In this document: positions 21,301 through 32,473 of the stretch, piece after piece
Layout of the letters: every line of letters starts with the position of its first letter
Position numbering within the stretch: position 1 is the stretch's first letter
NCBI GenBank assembly: GCA_029204045.2
Contig: CM055064.1
Location: 6,708,323-6,772,322 of the forward strand
Direction: 5' to 3'
Length of the DNA: 64,000 nucleotides
Origin: Tillandsia leiboldiana
Taxonomy: Eukaryota; Streptophyta; Magnoliopsida; Poales; Bromeliaceae
Translations under genes and position numbers: made by a program
Notes under the pieces: model-generated
What the model saw: the letters and a program-made list of their open reading frames with translations, nothing else
What the model was told of the DNA's origin: nothing
The model's database searches: none

Positions 21301-21984
21301 GTTGGGCAGGATTGAGAGGGAACTTCTCAGTGAATGCAGCGGGAGTACTGAAGTACAAGGACCGCATCTGTGTGCCCGTGGATTCCGAGATCCGAGAGCT
21401 GATTTTGAGAGTTGGGGGCTGAGTGTTGTTCCCGATGTTGGACTTCTTACCCTGTAGATGGATGTAAGAATGCTTTTGTGAAGCTCTCAGCATTGTGGTT
21501 GCTAAGGAGCAACGGAAAAGTTATGCCAATTGGAAGCAGGGAGTTTTGGTGACTTCTGAGAATCACTATCCGCAGAAATGTGTAGATTTGAGTTTTCGCG
21601 GGAAGTTGAGTCAGCGAATTGTTGGCATATTCGAGGAGTTAGAGCGCATTGGATCAGTTGCTCACCGATTTGCGCTACCGCCATGAATTGGCAAGTACCC
21701 ACGAGGACGTTGGTGTATCCGTTCTGAGGGAAGTGTGGATTTGGATTCCTTGCATGATTTGGACTTCGTTTCTTTGGAGTCAGACGAGGACTTGGGCTAT
21801 CAGGAGTGACCGGTGCGAATTCTTGCTCGAGAGACGAGAGAATTGCGCAACCGGATCTTACCTTTGGCAAAGGTCCAGTTGAGCCGTCTTGATGAGACAA
21901 AGGCTGCTTGAGAGCCTGAGGATGAGCTGAGAGTTCATATCCCCACTTATTTGAGTCACCCTCCTGAGTTTTGGAGTTTTTGGG
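18327..21984 (+). pseudogene. Decayed gag-pol of element H
   Basis: Fragments match element A in order. Gag: LRAQVAQL near 18465, and FRAELEPWEAGNWIAAMEKL near 18695. Protease end: LVLHQLRDVDIRLDRDWLSQ near 19755. RT entry: EEVPTAAPGLKE near 19945 and ETEIELVIDVVLETAS near 20050. RT end: traces of EHEEHLRILLQLR near 20725. RNase H and linker: HPxQANVVAAALN-like trace near 21140. Integrase/chromodomain: FRGKLSQRIVGIFEELERIG near 21590 and LARETRELRNR near 21830. At about 3.7 kb it is well short of an intact gag-pol, so whole segments are lost. Stops and frameshifts are frequent throughout. Confidence 0.8.
20249..20382 (+). repeat. 27-bp tandem repeat, 5 units, in H pseudo-pol
   Basis: CCACGCCGTTGATACACGG-type units begin at 20249, 20276, 20303, 20330 and 20357. 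The middle three are identical, the first differs at a few sites and the last is 26 bp. Element D has the motif once (CGTCGTTGATACACGACGG, near 3536) at the equivalent place in pol, so the array is an expansion in H. Confidence 0.9.
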
Positions 21985-21998
21985 TTTCGAGGACGAAA
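21985..21998 (+). other. TTTCGAGGACGAAA hairpin before the H polypurine tract
   Basis: The TTTCG and CGAAA arms enclose AGGA. It ends 20 nt before the 3' LTR. Elements A (31992-32005) and B (28397-28410) have the same motif 21 nt before theirs. Confidence 0.7.
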
Positions 21999-22003
21999 CC
22001 GTT

Positions 22004-22018
22004 AAAAGGAGGGGAGAG
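22004..22018 (+). other. Polypurine tract of element H
   Basis: AAAAGGAGGGGAGAG directly before the 3' LTR; primer for plus-strand DNA synthesis. Confidence 0.9.
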
Positions 22019-24877
22019 TGTAGAGTACCGGAGTTTCGGGCAGTGTGCCGACTCCACGGGGCAGCCTGGTATTGTGGAAATACCTTCAGCAGGTTCTAAT
22101 TTCGTTTACAGGATGGTTCGGGTGGTCCCGGAGCGACGCGGAAGCTTTTTTGTAGAAAAGTGAGTTGGCGTCGGATTGAGAGCTTGCGGGTCGAGCTTTG
22201 GTTTCATGGATGGGTTTGATGTGAGTTGATCCCTTGGGACATGTGTATTATGAGTTTACAGAGGTGTTCGGTTGGTTTCGGGGTGATGCGGAGGTCCCGA
22301 GGCGAGAAAGTGAGTTGACGGGGCATTTCGGAGATTTTCTGGCTAGTTCTGGAGCTTTTGGGTGGCTTGGTTCCGGAACCAGCCATTTGGTTCCGGAACC
22401 AGGGCCCGTGTACCGGTACCAAGTGGGTGGTACCGGTACACAAGCACAGAAAGTGCCCAGTTAGCTCGGTTTGGTGCACTGTAGCTTGAGGTATGGGCTT
22501 CTTCTGTTCCAACCACTCCATCGTTGATTTTTTTATACCCCGGCACATGCTCCCTCTCCACCCATCATTTCTTATCCCCTCCACCTTTTTCTTGCTGCCA
22601 GAGAAGAGAAAGAAGAGGAGGAAGTAGAGGGAGAAGAGAAGGTCTGTGAGCTTCGTGCTTGGTGGAGTTGACCCGGTCAACGTGCGCGCACGAGAGCACA
22701 ATTGAGGTAAATTGATCATCGGAAATTATGGATTTGGATTTGTTTGTTCTCCTCTTGGATTTTATTGATGGAAATGAATGGTAATTTGAGCTAATTTCCA
22801 TCCTTGCTCCATTCTTGTGCTCTCGGGTTGAGGCAACAGGCTGGGATTACTGCGCAAATCCGCGGCACTGTGCAATGCTTGTATTCGTGTATTGGGTGAT
22901 CGGTTTGTGCTGAAATTTTTGTGGTGGCCTAGCTGGGTGCTGTGGAGGTTGACTGGAGCTTCGTGGATTTTTTCGAGACGCGCAACGGCGCGCGTGCGCG
23001 CGAGAGGCGCAGTTCAGTTTTTCGTCAGATTTCGCCCGTTTCTTCACCGATTTCGGCGCGGCCTTCGGAAAGCATTTGAGGTGGGTTGGAATTTCTTCAA
23101 GATGTATGGAATGCCCTTTAAAGCTATTGAATGCATGTTGATCATGTTTAGCTTAATTATTTGCATAGCTGGTAAATCTGATAGTTGCCTAGAAAATTGT
23201 AGGAATACAATTGCAAGCCCCAGATATTTTTAGCATGATCTAGAAGTGATTTGACACTAGACTGCATGTTTAGTTGGCTTTATATTGGCATCTGAACCAT
23301 TTTAAAAATCGTCGGACCTGTTTTAATGAAAACTGGATTTTGAAAAGAGTTTTAAAATATTGAGATCTTCCCGAGGGGTTGAGTAGGTTCAGAATGCATG
23401 TGTTCCCGTGCCAGAGGGCCGAGTGGATTTTTAGAGCATTATGAGATGACTTTCTAGTGTCATGAGAGAGTTTTGAGATACTTGAGTTCGCGGGGTGTTG
23501 AGGATGTATTCTCTGATTGGGTTACTCTAGATCATGGGTCGTGTTCTGATTTAGTGGTGGAGATGGTTCTCCCACTTAGCTTTGAGAGTTTTGGGGGCTC
23601 TGGCAGATCGAGTCGTGGAGGTTTCCCGACTCAGCCACGGGGCGTGCATTATTAGATTGAGTCGTTGAGGGTTCTCCGACATAGCTGTGAGAGTGTTGGG
23701 CTTTCCTGTTCGAGTCGTGGAGTCTTTCTACGACTGCGTATGCTTGTTGAGCATTGAGATCCGTTCTGTTTGATCGTGTATTTTAGCCTTGAGTCGTTGA
23801 GGGTTCTCCGACATAGCTGTGAGAGTGTTTGGGCTTTTCTGTTCGAGTCGTGGAGTCTTCCTCCGACTGAGTTATGCTAGTTGAGCATTGAGATCCGATC
23901 TGTTTGATCGTGGATTATAGCCTGTTGAGCCTGGCTTTTTATGCCAGTTATGAGATACTTGAGATACTTGAGTTCGGTGGGGTCGCTCCCCTCGAGCTAC
24001 GCCCCGGGTGCGATGATGATACCGAGCCTGACGAGGCTGCGATGTGATTACTGAGATGGTCCTAGAGGGACACCCTACGTAAGTCCGTTCCTCCGGGATG
24101 TGCGGCAGTGGATGCCTACGTAAGTCCGTTCCTACGGGATGCGCGGCAGTAGATGAGCGCAGGCTTGATTGACTGGTCCAAAGAGGGACAGTCATTGGGA
24201 TTGGGTGATATGTGTGAGTGAGTTTCATAGCCTGTTCATAGATGAGTTTTCCTTTGAGCATGATACTTGAGGCGTGTTAGCAGTAGTGGGTGTATGCATA
24301 TCTTCATCATTTGTAGAGTTTCTTGAGCATGATGATTGAGACATGATAGCTAGTTCCTTTCAGCTTTTATCTATCTATCTATCTGCATACCTATCTGTTG
24401 TGCCTCCAGTAGACTTAGTGGGCATACCGTGGAGATTGAGACGGTACCCACTGGGAACTACCTTTGCAGTAGTTCTCACACCCGCTGCGGTGACAGGTTC
24501 CTATGGTAGCTGTTCCGGCTTGGTTCGCGCGGAGGCAGCTGATCGAGGTGAGGACGTGGCCGTTTAGTTCCTTACCAGCACTGAGAGTCAGAGGTAGGTG
24601 TACCTTGGGTATTTTATGACTCCACTTTTGTACTGGACATTCTGAGAGATCAGTGAGGATTTCTTGTACTTTTGTAGCTGAGAGACTTTGTATTGAGATT
24701 TTTTATTATATCAGATGTTCAGTGGATTTCTGTAGCTACTGGTTCTTTTTCAGCTCTGATACATTATAGCTATAGATCTGACTTGCAGGGTAGACGCTTC
24801 GTCTGTACGGCAGTTTCCGTACAGATGGCGGATCTGTTGGCGAGCCCGGGTCGCAGTTTCGACCCCGGGGCGTGACA
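22019..24877 (+). repeat. 3' LTR of element H
   Basis: 2859 bp, co-linear with the 5' LTR. Differences seen by eye include ACC versus GCC near 22599, GGATTT versus GGGTTT near 22758, CCATTT versus CCGTTT near 23299 and CAGATG versus CATATG near 24715, about ten in all. Confidence 0.95.
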
Positions 24878-25298
24878 CTGGCAGTGCGCGGCCCAGCACT
24901 GCACGACCATGATAAGAACGGAGCGGACGACACGATCCCGTCTTCCGGTCCTGGATCCGATTCCCGGTGTTGGCGTCATTTCCGTCTTTTGGTTCCCGGC
25001 ACCACGAGAAGGGAAGAGACGGAAATAAAGAAACCCTAGATGGGATGCGGTAAATTTTATAATTTATTTACTTATTGTGTACGTACCAACCCCAAGTCTC
25101 AGATATAAATAGAAGGGAAATTTCCAACCGGCTTCTCGATAAGCGTGCCACCTACGTATCGTCTCAGAAACAGCCGGCGCGGATTTTGATGCACCAACGC
25201 CTTAACGGGTTTCTAACTTAACTGGTAGACCCGTTAACCTAGAAAGGCTCATTTCGGGAGATCCGTAAGTCGGATCCCCCCTCCGATCGTGTCGTTAC
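24878..25298 (-). mobile_element. LTR G, right part
   Basis: It resumes the 70-bp GC-rich unit after the H target duplication. It then resembles the U3 side of LTR B: GGAC...GACGG, CCTAGATGG, GCGCGGATTTTGATGCACC and TTCGGGAGATCC...CGGATC. It is cut at 25298 by LTR C (GTTAC lies immediately before). The outer end of G is beyond the window. Confidence 0.6.
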
Positions 25299-25783
25299 TG
25301 TCACGCCCAGGGTGTAAACCATAATCCGGGCTCGCCAACAGATCCGCCGTGCACACGAAATTTCCCATATACACGAAGCGCTGGTAACCTGCTCAGATAT
25401 AAGATATATAATAAAAGAGCATAATATAGAGCTGAACTAAAAAGAACTACATAATATCTTAGACTGAAAATAAAATAAAACTGTAATAAATACAATAAAC
25501 TCCCAGCTCACCAAAATAATACACCCAGCTGGCCAAAGCCAGACCTCAAAATAAAAGTAAACAACTACAGTCTGAGGAAAAAGGGTACAATATCTGTCTA
25601 ACAGCAGCTCACAGCCTCACAGGAGATCTATCTACTCAGCGATCCCCTTACCTCGATCAGCTGCCGATGGCCTAGCAGCTCCCGCAGAAAACTCTGCAAA
25701 ACAAAGGGAGAAAAAGAGGAAAAACAACAATGGGGGTGAGAACTACTATAAGATCAGTAGCCTCCCCTAGTGGGTAAAGCCTC
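25299..25783 (-). mobile_element. LTR C, left part (Ty3/gypsy, D family)
   Basis: It starts TGTCACGCCCAGGGTGTAAACC and has the usual U5 block (CGGGCTCGCCAACAGATCCGCCGTGCACACG). It ends at the insertion of element B (TSD GCCTC, 25779-25783) and resumes at 59467. The sequence across the junction is continuous with family D: CCCCTAGTGGGTAAAGCCTC, then AAACTCCGACGCACCCACTAGG. Confidence 0.75.
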
Positions 25784-28375
25784 TGTCACGCCCCGGGGGT
25801 TTTTAGGTAAAGATAAGCGGAAAAAGCGTATATATTTTTTTCTTTATGAATAAGTATCGACCTCCCCCAGCGCGTGTCAGACCCGCCACATATACAAATT
25901 CACTCTTCAATCGGACAGAGTCTCCATTGTATATGCACGGCGTCACATTTACAACACAACATCAACAACATTCTTTAAGCACACAATCACAGTGAACAAG
26001 GAAGGGAAGGTAATTTCATTCAATCATATCCAGAGTTAAGCTACGGGTTTTGCAAACGGTGTCCACACGACACCCAGTTTTTGAAAACATTTACACATAC
26101 ACACCAAAGCGGCCATACCTTTTTGAAAGGATAAATCCAAGGGTTTACCAAGATTGTGCCCACACGACACTTAGTTTGGAAAGCATTTTCGAATTCATTT
26201 TGTTAGTTATAAACCATGCTGCATAAAAGTAAATCAAATCCACAGTGCTAACTAATTGGCTATCCAACAACCCACATGATCCACATTCAAGCAATTTAAA
26301 CTAAGAGTTAAGCTAAAAGAGAAATGAGGTAAACCCAAGATGGATAACGTAGCTAGCCACCTACGGCTAATGTCCTCTCGACGCAGTCTCACCGCCATCC
26401 CGGCTACTACACCTAGTCAGACCAGTCACGGAGTGGGTAAAGTCAGTGACAAATAAAGTAGATGATTAGGATTTGACAATAATTGTAAAACAAACCGATT
26501 ATACCAGAACCTTTCGCCTTCCCATCTCATGAGTCCACATTACTTGATTTAGTCACATAGCGCCCGTCGGGGAGTAGACGATCTCCCCACGGGTAAAATC
26601 ACACAGTTCACGTCAGGGAGTCGACGATCTCCCCACGTGACATTTATGATGCCCTTTACCCCTTCACGATGCGTGAGCGACATGTTTAGCTATCATGAAG
26701 AGGTCCCCACCCTACACACGTGGGGTACATGGGTCATTCAGACCACTTCTTCGGAAAAGTACACCTATGCGGAGGCCAATCCGCCAGTGTACGTGCAGCA
26801 TCCAAAAACATGGTTTGCCGAAGTCGGCGTGTATCAAGCACCGCGACCCTCAGTCGCCACAATTTAATAATAAAAGATCAATATATATTCATGCGAAAGG
26901 TTTAACAGTTCATCTACTTTATTAGACAGATTATTAAGTCTTTTACGATGATATGGTGCACTTAATGCACTCGTTGCACTTATTGCAAGGGTACCCACCT
27001 GGTTGCGGGGAAAACTGGACAACTGGATCTTTCGCACACTCCCGCTGCGCACCCGGACCTAAGGAAGTCCCCCAAAGAAAGATGATCAATAATATGACGC
27101 ACTAACACTATGGAAACGGAAATTCAAAACTATCCCCCGCGGTGAAAAACCCAAAAACTGCACAATTACGACACCTGACGGGTCCCCGCGCGGACGCCGC
27201 CGCCCGCGAATGCCCCGCGCGGCCCGAAACCGCGCGGTGTGCATCCGCGGGTGGCGCCCGCGCTGCGCCCGCCTGCCCGCGGGTGCCCCGCGCGGCGCAA
27301 GGCAGCGCGGCGTGCGCCCGGGGCGGCGCCCGCGCGGTATGCGCCTGCCCGCGGGTGCCCCGCGCGCCGCAAGGCCGCGCAGCACCCGCGCGGCACTTCC
27401 CGCCCCGGGCGCCCGCGCGGACGCCGCCGCCCGCGAATTCCCCGCGCGGCACGAAACCGCGCGTTGTGCATCCGCGGGTGGCGCCCGTGCGGCGCCCGCC
27501 TGTCCCGCGGGTGCCCCGCGCGGCGCAAGGCCGCGCGGTTGGGCGCCCGGGGGCTGAGCCCGGGCGACGCCCTAGCGGCGCCGGCGTAGTCCGCCCGTCC
27601 GTGCGGTGCCCTAGCGGCACCGCGCGTCGTCCGCCCGCCCACTCCGCGCCCTAGGTCGCGCGGTGGTGGCGGCGGCGGGGTCGGTAATGACGTCGGGGAC
27701 GGCGAAGAAGACACGAAGAAGACACCGAAAAACCCCAATAACGCAACAAAACGAAATCTAATTACCGAAAGTTCCGACGGGGAAGCCGACCGAACGCTCT
27801 TCTAATTCCGGTACGTTGTTCGGGGTGATCGGATTCCTCCGTCTCCTTCCTCTTTCCTTCTTTCTCCTCCTCCGGTTAGGGTTCCGTCTTTTCCTTCTCT
27901 TTTTCTCCCTCGTTCTCTCCGGCTAGGGTTTCTCTTTTTGCGAAAAGTGAGATTTCCCTTTTCGTACGTACAAATAAATCCCGCCTTTTAATTTCTGTCA
28001 CCAATTAATTAATTCCTTAATTAATTAATCCTACGGGATAACCCACCTTGTAATACCCGTAACCGAATAACTAATTCTCTAACTAATTAATCGCACGAGA
28101 TAAACCCACCTTTTCCTCAGAAAACGTGCAGGATATTTTACACAGATTTCGATGCACGTTAAATCGCCGCAACTCTAAAAACCCTGTTCCGGGAGATTCC
28201 TATATCGGATTTCAGATCCGATTGCACTGTCGGTCATCATTTTTCGTGTTCTTTCACAGAAAAATACTCATGCAACACACCGACCGACTTACAGAAACTC
28301 GATAATTTTGATTCACTCAAAGGGGTACTTTATTAGAAGGAGGGTAAAATATTACTAAAAAGTCGTGTCATTACA
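25784..28375 (-). repeat. 3' LTR of element B
   Basis: TGTCACGCCCCGGGGG to GTGTCATTACA on the + strand. It contains a U5 hairpin (CATATACAA 25889-25897 with TTGTATATG 25927-25935) and a GC-rich block of CCGCGCGG repeats at 27180-27660, where the two LTRs differ by indels. ORFs of 100-190 aa in the GC-rich block are open in several frames and are artefacts. Confidence 0.9.
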
Positions 28376-28389
28376 CCACTCACACTTTA
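28376..28389 (-). other. Polypurine tract region of element B
   Basis: Minus strand TAAAGTGTGAGTGG abuts the 3' LTR. It is interrupted by T residues, so it is a weaker purine tract than in A or H. Confidence 0.5.
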
Positions 28390-28396
28390 TAAGAAG

Positions 28397-28410
28397 TTTC
28401 GTCCTCGAAA
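28397..28410 (-). other. TTTCGAGGACGAAA hairpin before the B polypurine tract
   Basis: Same motif and spacing (21 nt from the LTR) as in A and H. It lies immediately after the pol stop codon. Confidence 0.7.
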
Positions 28411-28411
28411 C

Positions 28412-28726
28412 TTAATTACAACTCTCGCTAAACAACTCGGGAAAACATTCCTTCATTTTCGATTCCAGTTCCCACGTCGCTTCGCGTTCCTCGTCGTTGC
28501 TCCATTGGACCTTTACATAGAGGATGGTCCGATTGCGCAATTTCTTATCTTCTCGTGCCAAAATCCGCACCGGCGTCTCCTCGACGCTTAAGTCCTCTCG
28601 TAACTCGATCGTGGATACATCTAGGGCGTGGGAGGGGTCGGGGAGGTACTTCCGGAGCATTGAAACGTGAAACACGTTGTGGACTCGATCGAGGTTCGAC
28701 GGCAGGGCCAACCGGTACGCCACCGG
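28412..28726 (-). pseudogene. Element B pol, C-terminal chromodomain fragment
   Basis: This is the end of B pol, separated from the rest by element A. It contains LDRVHNVFHVSMLRKYLPDP, the usual tail of integrase, then PVRILAREDKKLRNR and a chromodomain-like VKVQWSNDEEREATWELE, and stops at 28412. In chromoviruses this domain directs integration to particular chromatin. The frame matches 52182-52492 once A and one target duplication are removed (23460 bp, a multiple of three). Residues encoded above 28726 belong to the A LTR. Confidence 0.9.
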
Positions 28727-30962
28727 TGTCACGCCCCGGGTCGAAACTGTGACCCGGGCTCGCCAACAGATCCGCCGCCCATACGGGAAGCCCCGTATAG
28801 ACGTAGCGTCAAACCTGCAAAAGATCATCTATACTATACAGATATCAGAGCTGAAAGGTAAATGCAGAGTAAAATAAATACAACTCTAGAAATATACATC
28901 CCAAGTCCTCACCAAAATACATATATCTCTCAAAACAAGAAGAGTACAACTCAATCCTCACTACATGATCACTCAACATGAACTCTCAAAATGTAAGGAG
29001 GTACATCTACTCTCAAGACGACGACTGGTAGGGATCTATCTCGCGACTCCCTTACCTCGGTCAGCCGGATCAGCAACAGGTGCAGCAGGAACTGGAGTAG
29101 AAGTCCCTGGGGAAAAGACACCACGACGGGTGTGAGAACTACTTCCCACAGTAGTTCTCAGTGGGTGCCGCCAACAAGCCCGACGGTCTGCCCACTAAGT
29201 CTACTAGAGACATAAAGTAACAGAATGCAGTGCAGGAAAGAAAAGCGGGTAAATAAACTCTACAGCTACTATGCCTCTATCTAGATGCTCAAGGAGTGGA
29301 ACAGAAAGAAATATGGTGCATCTACTATCTCTCAACTCAGATCACCCAATCTACACTGACTGCCACATCGGGTCCAGTCAAACCTGCGCCTACCTACTGC
29401 CGTTACATCCACGGAGGACCGGACTTACGTAGGGCGTCCGTGACTGCCACTAACTGGCCCAGCCAGAGGGACTGCGTCGACAAGTCGCGAAAGCAAGTAA
29501 CAAGCCCAACTCCGGAGTGGCACTCGAGGGGCGCGACCCCAACGAGGAAAGTATCCGCGCATCTCTGTCGAGCTCAAATGTGGCTCCTGCAGGCTAAAAT
29601 CCAAATCCTCGATCAACAAGATCGACTGTAACCACGAACACTGTCTCTCTCATAGGCTGGAAAACTACATAGCCAAGACCCACTGTCACTCTGATGGCTC
29701 CCAAGAACTCTGATCTACAGACTGCTATCAGACTCCACTCGGTCCCAGACACGAGTGTAAAAACATCCCACAACAACCCGACCTCTCGGCCCACTACACG
29801 GGCGAGGAAAAGCTAAGTCCAGAATAATATAAAGAATAGCGATGTGGGAAAGTCTAGAGCAATAAAAGCCTAGCCCAGGTTGAAGTTTTCTACAGTCTGG
29901 CTGAACATGCTGCATATGGCGGGGGTGCTAGGTCAAATCCCAAGATAGCAATAAATTAACAAGTTGTAGGAAACAATATAACACATGAACAGCTAAATAC
30001 ATCAGGAACATCAATTCCTATATTCTAGCATACTATACCAAAAACATCTACAACATGTAAGTTCCTATATAGATAGAATTAATGCACAGCTCGCAGATCT
30101 TGTAGACTAGGCCACCCACCTGTAAAGTCGATCTGTCCAGGGTCCCACAGTAGAGAATACCAAGGAAATAATAACTTCAAGTCTAACAGGTCCAGCACAG
30201 TCCACAAACCCTCCTGGGTACAACACAGGGCTACAATTACACTTAGATTCCAAAATCTGCCAAGTATACAACACTAAAATTTCAGCCACAAAGAAGTCGA
30301 TTTTCCACCCACAGAGAGAGCTCCAAAAATTCAGAAATAAATACCACAGCGATTCTCGTGTCGATAGCTTCGAAACGAGTACCTGCCCGCCCAATTCCGA
30401 GCACCGTAGGCCAAGTTACAAATTCCACAGTACCGGTGCGCAAAATCCCAAAACCATACAACTGTAAACTCTTGTACAGATAAAAAGGAAGATGTATACC
30501 TTCGGAAAGGTCTCCAAAAATTCCAAGAAAAATACTATGATGATCCTCGCGTCAAGTAGATGAAAAAAGTCTATAAGCACGTCCTGAACCGAAACTCGTG
30601 CGCGGAGATCTCCTCAAAACAAGGCGCTGCCCTCACAAAATCTCACAGCAAAGATAGGTCCCAGTGAGCATGGAAAATCTCCTCGAAAAACACGAAATGA
30701 GAAAATGTGAAAGGAACCAAAATCGTAGCCTTACCAGTCGCGGATCCAACGGCGAAGAAATCGCTCGAAAATATGGTCGGAGTAGGCCGGGAGAGCTCGG
30801 TGCGACGCGCCAAGAAAAAGAGAGTCTCGAAAACCGTGCCCCAAAAAATCTCCAAACTCTGCAGATGGATGCTACACTGTGTGGGGAGAAAGTCCTCTGA
30901 AGAAACCCGAGCGAGAAAATGGCTAAATTAGTGAAAAAACCCTAGTTGAACAGTTTTCGGGC

Positions 30963-30970
30963 TATATATA
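30963..30970 (-). promoter_or_regulatory. TATA box of LTR A (3' copy)
   Basis: TATATATA in CCTATATATAGCCC on the minus strand. The equivalent in the 5' LTR is 51172-51179. Confidence 0.65.
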
Positions 30971-31029
30971 GGCCAAAAAAACTTTTCAAAAAATGACCGT
31001 TGAGTCCCAGGTTTCGGGCGCAGGAAAAG

Positions 31030-31078
31030 TTCGGGCTGCTACAGTGTTGGGCCCGGCCCAACACTGTGCGCGCCCGAA
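31030..31078. promoter_or_regulatory. Palindrome upstream of the TATA box of LTR A
   Basis: Arms ACAGTGTTGGGCC (31041-31053) and GGCCCAACACTGT (31055-31067) around a central C, enclosed by TTCGGGC (31030-31036) and GCCCGAA (31072-31078). Same design as in LTR E but with different stem bases. The arms contain TGGGCC, which resembles TCP-factor site II elements. The 5' LTR copy is 51239-51287. Confidence 0.8.
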
Positions 31079-31970
31079 ACAGCCCACGGCCTCCACGTAG
31101 CCCGACCAACAGGCGGCAGCGGGCGGAGCCACTCCGCTGCGGCCACGTCGCACGCCCCGGCGTCCGACATGCGTCCCGCACAGCAAACAGCTGTGCGGGG
31201 CGCATGAGCTGCCGACGCGTGGCGGCTCCCCGGTCAAACCGGGTAGGTGGCGCCCGCCAGTGGCAGGGCGACACGCGTCCCTGCCACTGTCGCGGTCACA
31301 CGTGCGGGCAGGCGACGCCTGCCGCGCACGCGCCCCGAGGCGGGGTCCCGCACCCCCGTGCGCCGCACCCGGTGAGCCGACCAATGACACGCTGACACGT
31401 GCCCATGCACCCGGTCCACGCACCCTAGTTCGGGTTCTGTGGACCGCGCCGCATGCACCGACCAACCGGGGGCTGCCACGCGTCCCCCCGCCTGGTCCAT
31501 GCACCGCCGCGCCTATCCCGTAGACCGCGCCTCCAAGCCCGCCAATCAGGCGGCGCCACGTGTCATGCACCGGGTCCGTGCACCCTGCCGCGACGCTCTG
31601 TGGACCGAGCGCTGCGGACCGGCCAATAATAGGCTGCCACGTGTTACCCCGGTGGTCCACGGCCCCTCCCATGCACCAAAAGCCAATAAAAACTTTCGGG
31701 AATCCTTTTTGGGCATCCGGACTCAGAATCAAACAAGCAAATAGCCGTTTTCAAGTGTTTTTCCGTGCTGAATCCAATTACACCCTCTGTTTGGCCTAAA
31801 TCCACTTCAGAATTTCTGCAAATATAGCCGAAAGCCAACACAGCTAAAGATGCCTCACAGGGTCCATCTGTGGCATCCCTTTGATGCACCATGGGCCAGA
31901 TACACCAACACTAGGTGTTCCAATAGTGGATTCACAGGAAAAAGGTTGCATGGGAACCAGGGTCACCACA

Positions 31971-31982
31971 TCCTCCCCCACT
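31971..31982 (-). other. Polypurine tract of element A
   Basis: AGTGGGGGAGGA on the minus strand, directly before the 3' LTR. Confidence 0.9.
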
Positions 31983-31991
31983 AAAAGGAAG

Positions 31992-32005
31992 TTTCGTCCC
32001 CGAAA
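31992..32005 (-). other. TTTCGGGGACGAAA hairpin before the A polypurine tract
   Basis: TTTCG/CGAAA arms with the loop GGGA, 21 nt from the 3' LTR. The loop differs by one base from B and H. Confidence 0.7.
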
Positions 32006-32029
32006 CAAGAAAAACAAAACAGACGTACC

Positions 32030-32473
32030 TCAACCAGAAGTCTCGAACAGGAATGGGTAAGTATCTCTCATCACTGTCTCCAGCTCCCATGTAGCCTCCC
32101 GCTCCTCGTGATTGCTCCATAGGATCTTCACATACGGAATGGCCCGGTTGCGCAATTTCCTCACCTCTCGAGCAAGAATTCGCAACGGGCGCTCCTCATA
32201 ACCAAGATCCTCGCCGACCTCTAAAGAAGTGAAGTCAATCACGTGCGACGGGTCAAAAACATATCTCCTCAGAGCCGAGACGTGGAAAACATCGTGAACT
32301 CCGGCCAGGCGTGGTGGAAGGGCAACTCTATTAGCCATAGGGCCTATCCTCTCAAGTACCTCGAAGGGTCCAATAAAACGGGGACTGAGCTTCCCCCGAA
32401 CTCCGAATCTCCGGACCCCTTTCGAAGGCGAAACCTTCAAAAAGACATGATCACCAATCTGAAACTCTAGGTC
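32030..32473 (-). pseudogene. Element A pol: integrase tail and chromodomain
   Basis: It follows in frame after the TGA at 32474. It has KGVRRFGVRGKLSPRFIGPF, VFHVSALRRYVFDPSHV, PLRILAREVRKLRNR and the chromodomain-like VKILWSNHEEREATWELE, ending 24 nt before the conserved hairpin. The region itself has no further break. Confidence 0.85.

Larger units (their letters stand above)
15214..24877 (+). mobile_element. Element H: complete but coding-dead Ty3/gypsy retrotransposon
   Basis: Two equal 2859-bp LTRs flank a 3946-bp interior, with an exact target duplication CTGGC (15209-15213 and 24878-24882). The primer site is 18081-18093 and the polypurine tract 22004-22018. The interior holds ordered but thoroughly decayed gag-pol. 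By eye the LTRs differ at about ten sites with no indel, so insertion was recent. It therefore moved with proteins supplied in trans. Confidence 0.95.
28727..31970 (-). repeat. 3' LTR of element A
   Basis: TGTCACGCCCCGGG to CAGGGTCACCACA on the + strand. TATATATA at 30963-30970 marks the likely promoter, and the palindrome 31030-31078 lies upstream of it. The U5 hairpin ATACGG/CCGTAT is at 28781-28798. It lacks about 41 bp present in the 5' LTR (50969-51013). The 110-248 aa ORFs at 30942-31732 come from GC-rich U3 and are artefacts. Confidence 0.9.

Noticed and set aside
25784..25799. Shared TGTCACGCCCC ends as inverted repeats of a DNA transposon
   Set aside because: They are the U5 ends of several LTR families, next to tRNA-Met primer sites where an interior exists.
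27108..27738. 100-190 aa ORFs in the B LTRs (also 58256-58829)
   Set aside because: Open in many frames at once because of CCGCGCGG repeats; indels between the LTR copies are not in multiples that keep one frame.
30986..31732. 248-aa ORF in the A LTR and the 223-aa ORF in the other copy
   Set aside because: Compositional; the two LTR copies differ in length of the ORF and show no domain.
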